Part shown: positions 1 through 8,775 of the stretch, in pieces
Position numbering within the stretch: the stretch's first letter is position 1
Layout: the number at the start of each line of letters is the position of its first letter
NCBI GenBank assembly: GCA_949296605.1
Contig: CASFPB010000025.1
Coordinates: 1-48,597 of the forward strand
DNA: 48,597 bases
Direction: 5' to 3'
DNA from: an uncultured bacterium
Lineage (GTDB): Bacteria; Bacillota_I; Bacilli_A; RF39; UBA660
Notes under the pieces: generated by a model
What the model was told of the DNA's origin: nothing
Databases searched by the model: none
Seen by the model: the letters and a program-made list of their open reading frames with translations, nothing else
Translations under genes and position numbers: made by a program

Positions 1-39
1 TTTAAAGATGTATATGCAAAGTTTAGTATTAAAATAAGT

Positions 40-158
40 GAACAAAAATAGTAGGGTGGCGACCATCCGAAATTGGTCTATGGAGAGTCTAAAGGACTCA
101 GTGAAGTAGAAATGCCTTGTAGTGATGCAAGGTCAGTCAAATTTGTTTGACTTTTGTT
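40..158 (+). ncRNA. 3' part of a structured RNA ending in a terminator
   Basis: No reading frame covers this stretch, but it folds well by eye. Perfect 5-bp hairpins lie at 61-65/74-78, 85-89/95-99 and 115-119/128-132, followed directly by a terminator. Its base composition is richer in G+C than the surrounding intergenic DNA, as expected for a stable RNA. The 5' end may lie outside the window. I cannot name the family with certainty; the raiA-type RNA of Firmicutes is one candidate to test. A covariance-model search would decide. Confidence 0.5.
135..158 (+). terminator. Rho-independent terminator of the left-edge RNA
   Basis: A 7-bp stem (135-141 with 146-152) closes a TTTG loop and is followed by a T-rich run. 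It separates the RNA from the promoter of the next gene. Confidence 0.7.
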
Positions 159-165
159 CTTCGAA

Positions 166-194
166 TTGACAATAAATTTATCCTAAAGTATAAT
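166..194 (+). promoter_or_regulatory. Sigma-A promoter for surface-protein paralog A
   Basis: TTGACA at 166-171 and TATAAT at 189-194 are separated by 17 bp. Both hexamers match consensus, about 30 bp before the start codon at 224. Confidence 0.85.
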
Positions 195-223
195 TGAAAT
201 AAGAAAATTAAGGGATGATATTT

Positions 224-1429
224 ATGAGATTAAGATTTAAATCAATTTTAATTTTCATTTTTATACTTTTTATTACCTGTGCATCAATTGGTATAGGTTA
301 TATTTTTTATGACAAAATTATAGATAAATCTGATATAGTTGTAGATGGGGATTTAACCATAAATTACATGAATGGAGATATTTTTAATTTAAAGGGTAAT
401 TCAACAATTAGTTTTTCAATTACTAATAATAGTAATGAATTAAGATACTATTATGTTCAAGTATCTGATGTATTAGCCACCGATGTAGAGTATGAGTTAA
501 TATCTTCTAACAATATCAATATAAAAAATGACTTAAAATCAGACATAATATTAAATCAAGTTGCAATAAATGCAAATGAAACCATAAGTTATGAACTTAA
601 TTTTAATGTAAAATCTAATGATGAATATTCTGGTAAAATAGTGGTAGGTTTAAAAAATGAAGAAGAAAATTTTTTTGCTGATGTTTTATTGAATAATAAC
701 AGCATTAGCAATAGTTCATTGACTGCTATTGGAGAAAATGCTACTTTAGATGAAGGATTATTAAAAACTACAGACGATTTAGGAATTAGTTATTATTTTA
801 GAGGAAATACATTAAATAATAATGTTTCTTTTGCTGGCTTTAATTGGAAAATAGTAAAGATAAATGGCGATAAATCAGTTAAATTAGTATTGGATGGAAT
901 AATTGATGAAGTTAGCAATTTTTATGAAGATGACATAAATTTTTCTAACTCAGCGGTATTTGAAACTTTAAATAACTGGTTTGAAACATATTTGGAAAAT
1001 TATAATGATTATATTGCATACTATAAATTTTGTAACGATGATATAATTGATAATGATGGAGTAACATATAATGCATATAATAGAATTTTAATAAATAAAA
1101 TTCCAACTTATATATGTTTAGGAAACTCAGATAATAATAAAATTGGCTTATTAACAGCAGACGAAGCAGTTATGGCAGGAGCATCAACTAGTGAAAATAA
1201 AAATTATTATTTATATAATGAAGACATTGAAACACCTTATTGGACAATGACGGGGGCAAGAAATATAAATAATTTGTATTATCCTTTTATGGTAGATATT
1301 AATGGAGCTTTAATTAATAATACAGCTGGAAATTTATATAGAGGAGTAAGACCAGTTATAAATATTATAAAAACTGCAAAAGTTGATGGAAAGGGAACAA
1401 TTGATAATCCTTATAAAATAATTGAATAG
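224..1429 (+). CDS. Membrane-anchored surface protein with C-terminal C-type-lectin/FGE-like domain (paralog A)
   Basis: A 401-residue protein with an N-terminal membrane anchor (about residues 7-27) and a predicted extracytoplasmic remainder. The first half looks like a beta-sandwich; the C-terminal part has the GLLTADE...WTMT...RGVRPVI pattern shared with paralogs B, C and D in this window. This pattern resembles the DUF6273/FGE-sulfatase group of C-type-lectin folds (family assignment from memory). Start 224 was chosen over 215 because the AAGGG site at 210-214 is 9 bp upstream of it and would abut 215. Unlike B and C, it has no conserved hairpin after the stop. Its ligand is unknown. Confidence 0.7.
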   Translation: MRLRFKSILIFIFILFITCASIGIGYIFYDKIIDKSDIVVDGDLTINYMNGDIFNLKGNSTISFSITNNSNELRYYYVQVSDVLATDVEYELISSNNINIKNDLKSDIILNQVAINANETISYELNFNVKSNDEYSGKIVVGLKNEEENFFADVLLNNNSISNSSLTAIGENATLDEGLLKTTDDLGISYYFRGNTLNNNVSFAGFNWKIVKINGDKSVKLVLDGIIDEVSNFYEDDINFSNSAVFETLNNWFETYLENYNDYIAYYKFCNDDIIDNDGVTYNAYNRILINKIPTYICLGNSDNNKIGLLTADEAVMAGASTSENKNYYLYNEDIETPYWTMTGARNINNLYYPFMVDINGALINNTAGNLYRGVRPVINIIKTAKVDGKGTIDNPYKIIE

Positions 1430-1482
1430 GATATTAATTGTTTTTTATTGACTTTATTTTTTTACTACTATAAAATATCCTA
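1427..1482. repeat. Inverted repeat after paralog A
   Basis: Nine-base arms at 1427-1435 and 1474-1482 are perfectly complementary and enclose a T-rich loop that includes long T runs. It could help end transcription of the upstream gene, but it is not a classical terminator. Nothing else stands out up to 1634. Confidence 0.35.
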
Positions 1483-1634
1483 TTGATAATGTTTATATTT
1501 AATTGTTAAAATGCTATTTATTAGTAAATAAAATATAAATATATTGTAAAATATGTGCAAATGTTTTGTAAAGTTTACTATGTTTGATTAATAATCTAAA
1601 TTTTATATGATAAAATAAATTTGTGGTGGTAATT

Positions 1635-2117
1635 ATGAATATATTTTGGGATATTTTAGAATTAGTAAAATCATTAAGTTTTGTTGATATTGTATTCTTT
1701 TTTGCGGTAATGATTTTAATGATTTTAATTGTTACTTTAATATATTTTATTAAAATAAATAATGAAGAAGATTCAATTATAGATAAGGAAGAAACTGCTG
1801 AAATGAAAATAGTAAAAGAAATACAAAAAAATTTAGGTAAAGAAGAACCGGTAACAAATTTTACAGAATATGAAAAAGATCAAGAAGATAAAGCTGTTAT
1901 TAGTTATGATGAACTGTTAAATAAAACTAATAATTATGAGCTTAATTATGAAAATGAAGAATTACATGATGATTTATCTATAAAAAAAGTTAATTTAGAT
2001 GATTTAGTTAATAAAAATGTTGAATCAACACCAAAAGTTGATGTTAGAGTTATAAGTTTTGCAAAGGAGGAAGCTTTTTTACAAGCACTTAAACAATTGC
2101 AAAAAGAATTGGGGTAG
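1635..2117 (+). CDS. Single-pass membrane protein of unknown function
   Basis: A 160-residue protein with one strong hydrophobic segment near residues 17-42 and then a charged, mostly acidic cytoplasmic-type tail rich in Glu, Asp and Lys. I do not recognise the family. The start at ATG 1635 follows a GGTGGT ribosome site; the upstream in-frame GTG at 1623 lacks one. The gene ends 3 bp before mtaB and is probably co-transcribed with it and recD2. Confidence 0.6.
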   Translation: MNIFWDILELVKSLSFVDIVFFFAVMILMILIVTLIYFIKINNEEDSIIDKEETAEMKIVKEIQKNLGKEEPVTNFTEYEKDQEDKAVISYDELLNKTNNYELNYENEELHDDLSIKKVNLDDLVNKNVESTPKVDVRVISFAKEEAFLQALKQLQKELG

Positions 2118-2120
2118 GTT

Positions 2121-3353
2121 ATGAAATTTAATATAATTACATTTGGCTGTAAAGTTAATCAATATGAATCCAATATGATGAAGGAAAAAATGCTTCATCA
2201 TAATTTTTCGTATGAAGAAAATTTAGATTTATGTAGTATAATAATTGTTAATACATGTACTGTTACAAATGTTGCTGATAAAAAGTGTTTAAAAATGATT
2301 AGACATATTAAAAGGAAATATCCTGATGCAATACTTGCAGTTACTGGTTGCAGTAGTCAAAATAAGCAGGATATATATAAAAAACTTGATATTGATATTT
2401 TATTGGGAAATAAAGATAAAAGCAAAATAGCAGATTTAATAGAAAATTATATAAATAAAAGTGAAAAATATTGCAAATTTTATAATGAACGTAATTTAGA
2501 TTTTGAAGAAATGGAAATTCATTCGTTTAATCATATAAGAGCTTTTGTAAAAATTGAAGACGGTTGTGATAATTTTTGCTCTTATTGTATTATTCCATAT
2601 GTTAGAGGTAGTGTCCGTTCAAAGGATTTTGATAAAGTTATCGAAGAAGTTAAAAATTTAGTAGCTAGCAATCATCATGAAATAGTATTAACTGGTATTC
2701 ATACAGGAAGATACATGAGTAACGGTAAGGATTTATGTGACTTAATAAGTGAACTTAGTAAAATAAATGATTTAAAAAGAATAAGAATATCTAGTATTGA
2801 AATTACAGAATTAAATGATAAATTTATGGAATTATTAAAAAACAATTCCAAGATTTGTGATCATTTACATATTCCACTTCAATCTGGCAGTGATTTTATA
2901 TTAAAAAAGATGAATAGAAAATATGATTTAAATTATTTTTTAAATACTATTAATAAAATAAGAAGTATTAGACCAAATATTTCTATTACAACTGATATAA
3001 TTGTAGGGCACCCATATGAAACTGAAAAAGAATTTCAAGAATGTTTAAATTTTGTGAAAAAAATTAAGTTTAGTAAAGTGCATGTTTTTCCATATTCAGC
3101 ACGTGAAGGAACAGTTGCTACTTCAATGGATGAACAAGTATCAGATGTTGATAAGAAAAAAAGAGTAAAAGAATTAATTTTACTATCAAATGAATTAGAA
3201 CAAGAATATTATAATAAATTTGTTGGTAAAAATGTCGATGTATTAATTGAAGAATGTAATGAAAATATTAGTGTTGGGAGAACTAGTAATTATTTATTAG
3301 TTACATTAAATGAAAAATTAGAAATTGGCAAAATTTATAGTAGGGTATTATGA
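2121..3353 (+). CDS. mtaB: tRNA (N6-threonylcarbamoyladenosine(37)-C2)-methylthiotransferase MtaB
   Basis: This radical-SAM enzyme adds a methylthio group to t6A37 of tRNAs that read ANN codons. The N-terminal MTTase domain has its cluster cysteines in FGCKVNQ (C10), NTCTVTN (C46) and TGCSSQ. The radical-SAM CxxxCxxC motif is CDNFCSYC, at C149, C153 and C156. A short TRAM-like tail follows. At 410 residues the length is normal. The YqeV/MtaB type is favoured over MiaB by the FGCKVNQYES start. The stop overlaps the recD2 start by 4 bp, which suggests translational coupling. Confidence 0.92.
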   Translation: MKFNIITFGCKVNQYESNMMKEKMLHHNFSYEENLDLCSIIIVNTCTVTNVADKKCLKMIRHIKRKYPDAILAVTGCSSQNKQDIYKKLDIDILLGNKDKSKIADLIENYINKSEKYCKFYNERNLDFEEMEIHSFNHIRAFVKIEDGCDNFCSYCIIPYVRGSVRSKDFDKVIEEVKNLVASNHHEIVLTGIHTGRYMSNGKDLCDLISELSKINDLKRIRISSIEITELNDKFMELLKNNSKICDHLHIPLQSGSDFILKKMNRKYDLNYFLNTINKIRSIRPNISITTDIIVGHPYETEKEFQECLNFVKKIKFSKVHVFPYSAREGTVATSMDEQVSDVDKKKRVKELILLSNELEQEYYNKFVGKNVDVLIEECNENISVGRTSNYLLVTLNEKLEIGKIYSRVL

Positions 3354-5530
3354 ATTATATAAAAGGAAAATTAAAAAAAATTATTTATCATAATAATGAT
3401 AGTGGATACGTAGTTGCTTTATTTAGAATTAAAGAAACTAATGATAAAGTTATGATGGATAAGGTTAATAAAAGTGTAACAGTTAGGGGTATTTTTACTG
3501 ATGTTAATATTGATATTAGTATGACTTTATATGGATATTATACTAATAATGATAAATTCGGTATGCAATATGCAGTAGAATCTTACGAAATAGACGTTCC
3601 TACAACAAAAGATGGAATTATAGAATTTTTAGCAAGCTCTTTTATTGAAGGGTGTGGTGAAAAAACAGCTAAGAAAATAGTTGATTTTTTTGGTGAAAAA
3701 ACCTTAGATATTATAAAAGAAAGTCAAGACAATCTTCTTCAAATTGAAGGAATTACAGCCATTCTTGCTGCTAAAATACATAATTCGTTAGTAAATTATA
3801 ATAAAAGTAGTGATGCAATATTAAAATTTCAAAATTTAGGTTTTACTATTGAAGAATGTTCTAGAATTTATAATAAATTTAAAGATAGAATTGATGAAAT
3901 TCTAGGAGATTATTTTTATGACTTAAAAGATATAATAGATTTTAAAAAAGTAGATGCAATTTACAAAAATAATTATAGTAAAGATAATGATATTAGGATA
4001 AAAGCTTGCATATTAGAATCAATGCAAATATTAAGTTTTACAAATGGAGATACATATTATTACAAAGAAGAAATATTAAAAGTTTTAGAAAAAGAATTTA
4101 ATATATTTTTAAGTGAAGACGTATTGGATTGTTTATTTGATAATTTAGTAAATGATGAAAAAATTTATATAGATGGAAGAAGAATATATTTAATGTCATA
4201 TTATAAAAGGGAAATCAATATAGCTAATATTTTAAAAAAGATTAATGGAAATCCTGTTAAAAAAATTGTTAATTTAAAAGAAAAGTTAGAAGAGTTAGAA
4301 AAAAAATTGGGCATTGATTATAACATAGATCAAGAAAAAGCAATAATTACTGCGTTAAATAATAACATTTGTATAATTTCTGGAGGCCCGGGTACAGGAA
4401 AAACTACAATAATTAATGCTATAACTAAATTATATATTGAAGATAAATTATTAGGACCTGCTGACATAATGGAGTCAATTGCTCTTTTAGCTCCGACGGG
4501 TAGAGCAAGTAAAAAATTAGCAACGTCAACTGGTTTGCCAGCATATACAATTCATAGATATTTAAAATGGTATAAGGATAGTAATGATTTTTTTTACAAT
4601 GAATATAATAAAACTAATCATAAATTAATTATTGTTGATGAAGTAAGTATGATTGACGTAGATTTATTTAATGCATTATTAAATGGAATTTCATCTAATG
4701 TTAAATTAATATTAGTTGGAGACACCTTTCAACTTCCAAGTGTTGGACCTGGTTTAGTATTAGATGATTTAATAAGTAGTGATTATTTTAATTTTGTTCC
4801 ATTGAATCAAATATATCGTCAAAGTGATAATTCATATATTGCATACTTAGCAAAAGATATAAAAAATAATGATTTAAATGAAGAATTTTTGAAGAAAAAA
4901 GATGATTATACTTTTTTTCAAACTGATAATTCTATGATTAAAGATGCAATTAAACAAATAATTAATATTTCATTAAAGAAAAAAATTGATGAAAGAAAAA
5001 TGCAAATTTTAGCTCCAATGTATAAAGGAGAAAATGGTATTGATAATTTAAATATTTTACTTCAAAAAATATATAATCCTCCAAGTATAAATAAAAAAGA
5101 AATGGTATATTTAGATATAATATATAGAGAAGGAGATAAAGTATTACAACTACTAAATGACTTAGAAAAAAATGTATTTAATGGTGATATTGGTTATATA
5201 AAAGAAATAAATGGTAGTAACATAACCATTGATTTTGAAGGAAATAAAGTTATTTATACTAAAAAAGATTTAAAACAGATTAAACACGCATATGCTATAA
5301 CTATTCATAAAAGTCAAGGAAGCGAGTTTGAACATGTAATTATGCCAATTTCAACAAGTTATTACAAAATGCTTTATAACAAACTTATTTATACCGGAGT
5401 AAGTCGTGCTAAAAAAAGTTTAACAATAGTTGGCAGTGCTCAAGCTTTTATAAGAGCAATTAATAATAATTATTCTAGTAATAGAAAAACTTCATTAAAA
5501 GAAAAAATATTAGAAGTATATAATAATTAA
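3350..5530 (+). CDS. recD2: SF1B DNA helicase RecD2 (RecD-like, without RecBC)
   Basis: A 726-residue 5'-3' helicase of the RecD2/YrrC type. The long N-terminal region has an OB-like start and helix-hairpin-helix motifs, including a GCGEKTAKKI segment, as in RecD2 rather than RecD of RecBCD. The Walker A motif GGPGTGKTT begins at residue 345, followed by the DEVSMID Walker B motif. The C-terminal AITIHKSQGSEF motif and TGVSRAK complete the helicase core. RecD2 acts in DNA repair and replication-fork maintenance. The start overlaps the mtaB stop (ATGA). Confidence 0.93.
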   Translation: MNYIKGKLKKIIYHNNDSGYVVALFRIKETNDKVMMDKVNKSVTVRGIFTDVNIDISMTLYGYYTNNDKFGMQYAVESYEIDVPTTKDGIIEFLASSFIEGCGEKTAKKIVDFFGEKTLDIIKESQDNLLQIEGITAILAAKIHNSLVNYNKSSDAILKFQNLGFTIEECSRIYNKFKDRIDEILGDYFYDLKDIIDFKKVDAIYKNNYSKDNDIRIKACILESMQILSFTNGDTYYYKEEILKVLEKEFNIFLSEDVLDCLFDNLVNDEKIYIDGRRIYLMSYYKREINIANILKKINGNPVKKIVNLKEKLEELEKKLGIDYNIDQEKAIITALNNNICIISGGPGTGKTTIINAITKLYIEDKLLGPADIMESIALLAPTGRASKKLATSTGLPAYTIHRYLKWYKDSNDFFYNEYNKTNHKLIIVDEVSMIDVDLFNALLNGISSNVKLILVGDTFQLPSVGPGLVLDDLISSDYFNFVPLNQIYRQSDNSYIAYLAKDIKNNDLNEEFLKKKDDYTFFQTDNSMIKDAIKQIINISLKKKIDERKMQILAPMYKGENGIDNLNILLQKIYNPPSINKKEMVYLDIIYREGDKVLQLLNDLEKNVFNGDIGYIKEINGSNITIDFEGNKVIYTKKDLKQIKHAYAITIHKSQGSEFEHVIMPISTSYYKMLYNKLIYTGVSRAKKSLTIVGSAQAFIRAINNNYSSNRKTSLKEKILEVYNN

Positions 5531-5561
5531 TTTTACTCATACTAATGGTGAGGTGGATATA

Positions 5562-5723
5562 TTGAAAAATATGATGAAACTAGCAGGTGTTGCTGCTGCA
5601 ATGGCTTTAGTTGGTGGTTCTATTTACGTTATGCAAAATAAAGATGTAAAAAGACAAGTTGGAAAAAAGACAATTAAAGCTATGAATAGTGCTGAAGATA
5701 TGATTGCTAAAAAAATGAATTAA
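5562..5723 (+). CDS. Small membrane-anchored peptide downstream of recD2
   Basis: A 53-residue frame starting at TTG, 5 bp after an AGGTGG ribosome site. Residues 6-23 are hydrophobic (LAGVAAAMALVGGSIYVM), followed by a basic amphipathic tail. It resembles the small YrzQ/DUF3918-type proteins that follow recD2 in Bacillus in size, position and layout, but identity is not certain. The in-frame ATG at 5571 is too far from the ribosome site. A terminator follows directly, supporting a real gene end. Confidence 0.6.
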   Translation: MKNMMKLAGVAAAMALVGGSIYVMQNKDVKRQVGKKTIKAMNSAEDMIAKKMN

Positions 5724-5724
5724 A

Positions 5725-5756
5725 ATAAGTCAGATTAATTTCTGATTTATTTTTTT
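5725..5756 (+). terminator. Rho-independent terminator after recD2 and the small peptide
   Basis: A 9-bp stem with one G-U pair and a short loop is followed by seven T residues. It closes the mtaB-recD2 transcription unit. Confidence 0.8.
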
Positions 5757-5826
5757 AAAAAATGTAAATAGTGCTATTGTGACATAATTTTTATCAAATT
5801 GTTTTTATAATATTATTGGTGATTAT

Positions 5827-6270
5827 ATGAAATCATATATAAAAATTGTTTTGGGAGCAATAGTTATTGGTGGGTTTTGTGCATATTTTTTTTACAAAGA
5901 TATAAAAAAAGATGTAGTTGCCTTAACAACTCATGAAAATTCGCTAAATTTATTTCAAGCCGGAGTTTTTAAAAACTTAGATAATGCTAAAAATTATCAA
6001 AATAATTTTGATTATTCAATAATCTATGAAAATAATAATTATTACAGAGTCATTATTGGAATAAGCTATCATGAAGAAAATAAAATAAAGTTAGAGAATT
6101 ACTTTAATAATAAAGATATAAAATATTATATTAAAGATATAAAAGTAAATGATGATTTCTTAGAAAAAATTGCTAATTATGAAACTGTTATGATAAAAAC
6201 TAATAGTGATGATGTAATAAAGAATGTTAATAAAAATATGCTTGATTTATTAAATGGATATTTAACATAA
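5827..6270 (+). CDS. SPOR-domain membrane protein
   Basis: A 147-residue protein with an N-terminal transmembrane helix (about residues 5-24). Next comes a segment of the form LNLFQAGVFKNLDNAKNY...YYRVIIGI, typical of SPOR domains. SPOR domains bind denuded glycan strands of peptidoglycan, usually at division or engulfment sites. The position before mreC, mreD and spoIVFA fits a cell-envelope role. The assignment rests on pattern recognition and is moderately sure. The start follows TTGGTGAT. Confidence 0.7.
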   Translation: MKSYIKIVLGAIVIGGFCAYFFYKDIKKDVVALTTHENSLNLFQAGVFKNLDNAKNYQNNFDYSIIYENNNYYRVIIGISYHEENKIKLENYFNNKDIKYYIKDIKVNDDFLEKIANYETVMIKTNSDDVIKNVNKNMLDLLNGYLT

Positions 6271-6289
6271 AATTAGGCATAATAGTTAT

Positions 6290-6940
6290 ATGATAAAAAA
6301 GTATAAAGATTACATTTTGCTAATATTGGTTTTTTTAATAATTTTTTTTAGTGGAAATATATCGCATTTAATAATAAAGGTTGATAGTAAGTTAAATACT
6401 GATAATATAAATAATAGTTATTGTAGTGCAATTGAAAACAATTATAATGAATTATTAAAATCTAATGAATTTTTAATAAATAATGAATTAAATTTAATAA
6501 TTAGTAAAATAATGTTTAGAGATATTTATGAATTTAGAGACTATATCACTATTTATAAAGGATCTAATAATAATATTAAAGAAGGTATGCCAGTAATTGA
6601 TGATAAAGGTCTTATTGGAATAATTGGTAATGTTAAAAAAGATAGTAGTGTAGTTAAACTAATTACTAATAAATCAACTAATATATCAGTTAAGATAAAT
6701 GATAGTTATGGAATATTAAAAAATATTGATAATAAAGTAATTGTTAGTGATTTTGGATATTATGATAATATAAATATAGGTGATAAAATATATACATCAG
6801 GAATAGGAAATATAAAAGGGAACATTTATATAGGGGAAGTTTTAGATATAAAATTAAGTGATACTGAAATAGAAAAAATTATTGAAGTAAAACTAGCTAG
6901 CAATATAAATGAAATTAATTATCTATATGTGGTGAGTTAA
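6290..6940 (+). CDS. mreC: Rod-shape-determining protein MreC
   Basis: A 216-residue protein with an N-terminal transmembrane helix (about 7-26) and a short helical linker. The periplasmic-type beta domain carries the MPVIDDKGLIGIIG and VKLITNKSTNISVKI signatures of MreC. MreC organises the elongation machinery that builds lateral cell wall. It is shorter than typical MreC (about 280 residues), mostly in the coiled-coil linker. mreD follows 1 bp later. No strong ribosome site is visible; TTAGG lies upstream at a long distance. Confidence 0.88.
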   Translation: MIKKYKDYILLILVFLIIFFSGNISHLIIKVDSKLNTDNINNSYCSAIENNYNELLKSNEFLINNELNLIISKIMFRDIYEFRDYITIYKGSNNNIKEGMPVIDDKGLIGIIGNVKKDSSVVKLITNKSTNISVKINDSYGILKNIDNKVIVSDFGYYDNINIGDKIYTSGIGNIKGNIYIGEVLDIKLSDTEIEKIIEVKLASNINEINYLYVVS

Positions 6941-6941
6941 A

Positions 6942-7328
6942 ATGTTATATTTAGTAATGGATTTATTTTTTTATAATTTTACCCCTTATTTGTCTTATTT
7001 ATTCTTACTGAATATTAATAATAAATCTTTAGTTTATTTACTAGCATTGGGAATTCTTTTAGATTTTATTTTAAATATTTGGTTTTATAATTTAATTCTT
7101 TTAATTTTACTTTATTTAGTAAAAAAATATTTTTTAAAATTTAATTACAACAATATTTTTAATTACTATCTTATAAATATTGGAATTGTATTTGCTTATT
7201 TTATTGTTAGTATGTTAATATTTTCCTCAATAAATATAGCTCAAATTATAAATGTTTTATTTATTAATAGTATATTTATATTAATAAGTTATAAAATAAA
7301 TACTTCAAACATATTATTCTCTAGGTGA
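6942..7328 (+). CDS. mreD: Rod-shape-determining protein MreD (short form)
   Basis: A 128-residue, almost entirely hydrophobic protein with about four membrane segments, directly after mreC. Sequence alone is weak, but position, size and topology fit MreD, which partners MreC in the elongasome. Typical MreD has about 165 residues, so this is a short version. Its stop overlaps the AGGTGA ribosome site of the next gene. Confidence 0.7.
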   Translation: MLYLVMDLFFYNFTPYLSYLFLLNINNKSLVYLLALGILLDFILNIWFYNLILLILLYLVKKYFLKFNYNNIFNYYLINIGIVFAYFIVSMLIFSSINIAQIINVLFINSIFILISYKINTSNILFSR

Positions 7329-7332
7329 TGAT

Positions 7333-7935
7333 ATGGATGAATATCTAACTCAATTTAAAAATAAAAAGAAGTCATTTAAAGATAATAAAATTAAATTAAG
7401 TGATAATAAAAAATTATCTAAATATTTAACTAAATTTTTATTAGCAATAATATTTTTTTTAATTAGTATAATTTTTACGAATATTAGTGATAAAAATTTA
7501 TTGTTTTATAAAGAACATGTTTTTACTGAATCTTTACCTTTTACAAAAATAAAAGGTTGGTATGAAGATTTGTTTGGGGAAGTATTACCTAGTGATGATT
7601 CCACAGCAACAGTTTTTAATGGAAAATTAGTTTATAAGGAAATCGAAGACTATGAAGATGGAGAAAAATTAGTTGTTAGTAAAAACTCATTAGTAAATAA
7701 TATAACTAGTGGTATAGTTGTTTTTAGCGGAGATAAAGATAACTATGGTAATACGATAATAGTTCAAGGCATTGACGGCGTAGATATTTGGTATGGTAAT
7801 TTAGAAAATGTGTCAGTAAATTTATACGATTACATAGAAGCTGGATCTATAATTGGACAAACTAAGAATGAAAATTTATATTTAGTTATAAAAAAAGATA
7901 ATGAGTATATAAAATATGAAAATTATAAAAATTAA
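7333..7935 (+). CDS. SpoIVFA-like membrane protein with degenerate M23 (LytM) domain
   Basis: A 200-residue protein with a basic N-terminal region, one transmembrane helix (about 36-54) and a C-terminal LytM fold. The fold shows as GIVVFSGDKDNYGNTIIVQG...IWYGNL. In active M23 peptidases the equivalent positions hold catalytic or zinc histidines, for example YAHL. Here they read QG and YGNL, so the domain is probably inactive. In Bacillus, SpoIVFA tethers and inhibits the SpoIVFB protease; spoIVFB follows here, overlapping by 20 bp. Confidence 0.75.
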   Translation: MDEYLTQFKNKKKSFKDNKIKLSDNKKLSKYLTKFLLAIIFFLISIIFTNISDKNLLFYKEHVFTESLPFTKIKGWYEDLFGEVLPSDDSTATVFNGKLVYKEIEDYEDGEKLVVSKNSLVNNITSGIVVFSGDKDNYGNTIIVQGIDGVDIWYGNLENVSVNLYDYIEAGSIIGQTKNENLYLVIKKDNEYIKYENYKN

Positions 7936-8662
7936 TTTTGTAACAATTTATTTTTTGTTAATTTTATTTTTATGTGGTTATTTAAAAATAGGATTAATAA
8001 TTTTTTTAATTGTTATTATTCATGAATTAGGACATATATTTTTTACTTTGCTTTTTCATTATAAAATTCTTAATATTACCATATATCCTTTCGGAGGAAT
8101 TACTAAAATTAATAAAGATTTAAATACCCCAATATATAAAGAATTGTTAATAGCTAGCGGGGGAGTAATATTCCAATTATTACTTTTTTTGATTATTAAT
8201 TATCTTCCATTAAGTGTTTATGTTAAAAGCAATTTTATTAAATATAACTTTAGTATTTTATTTTTTAATTTGTTGCCGATAATTCCTCTTGATGGAAGTA
8301 TTATTTTAAATGCCCTTTTAAATAAAATATTTTCTTATAAAAAATCATACTATTTATATTTTATTATATCCATTATTGGTATATTCATTTATTTAATAAC
8401 TAATATTTGGTTTTCTTTAAATAATTATTTAATTATAAGTTTATTTATAATTAAAACAATTTATGCTTGGAAAAATTATAAATTTTTACTAAATCGATTT
8501 TTATTGGAAAGATATATAAATAAATATGAATATAAATATATAAATACGAAAGAAGGTAATTTAGACATTTTAAAGATTAATACATATCAATATTTTAAAG
8601 AAAATGGTAAAATAGTTAGTGAAATGACAAAGTTAAAAGAAAGGTTTGACAAACAATACTAA
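7916..8662 (+). CDS. spoIVFB: Site-2-type intramembrane metalloprotease SpoIVFB
   Basis: A 248-residue multi-pass membrane protease of the M50 family. The zinc site HELGH is at residues 36-40, in the second hydrophobic segment. The third ligand lies in the PLDG motif (D126), after FNLLPIIP. In Bacillus this protease cleaves pro-sigma-K during sporulation. The start lies inside the spoIVFA-like gene (20-bp overlap) with no clear ribosome site, suggesting coupled translation. The promoter for the next operon sits in its last codons. Confidence 0.87.
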   Translation: MKIIKINFVTIYFLLILFLCGYLKIGLIIFLIVIIHELGHIFFTLLFHYKILNITIYPFGGITKINKDLNTPIYKELLIASGGVIFQLLLFLIINYLPLSVYVKSNFIKYNFSILFFNLLPIIPLDGSIILNALLNKIFSYKKSYYLYFIISIIGIFIYLITNIWFSLNNYLIISLFIIKTIYAWKNYKFLLNRFLLERYINKYEYKYINTKEGNLDILKINTYQYFKENGKIVSEMTKLKERFDKQY

Positions 8663-8674
8663 TTTTGGTAAAAT
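8646..8674 (+). promoter_or_regulatory. Sigma-A promoter of the rplU operon
   Basis: TTGACA at 8646-8651 and TAAAAT at 8669-8674 with a 17-bp spacer. It overlaps the 3' end of spoIVFB and gives a leader of about 95 nt before rplU. Confidence 0.8.
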
Positions 8675-8684
8675 TTAAATGTTC

Positions 8685-8775
8685 TTTAAGTAATTTCTTA
8701 AAAAACCGCACTAAAATGGTTATAAAACTATATGTTACCATCAAGGCGTGACTTCAAAGTATAAGGAGGTATGAA
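8685..8775 (+). promoter_or_regulatory. Ribosomal protein L21 leader RNA (candidate)
   Basis: The stretch between the promoter and rplU is conserved-looking and relatively GC-rich (CCGCAC, AAGGCGTGAC). It contains a hairpin with ATGGT/ACCAT and TATA/TATA arms around 8716-8753. Firmicutes commonly carry an autoregulatory L21 leader here, so this is the likely identity. I did not verify the family consensus. Confidence 0.6.

Noticed and set aside
60-132. Resemblance of the left-edge RNA (GGACTCAGTGAA...GTGATGCAAGG) to a stretch of 23S rRNA domain IV/V
   Set aside because: Only a short motif and one hairpin match. The conserved flanks of 23S are missing and a terminator follows directly, so an rRNA call is not supported.
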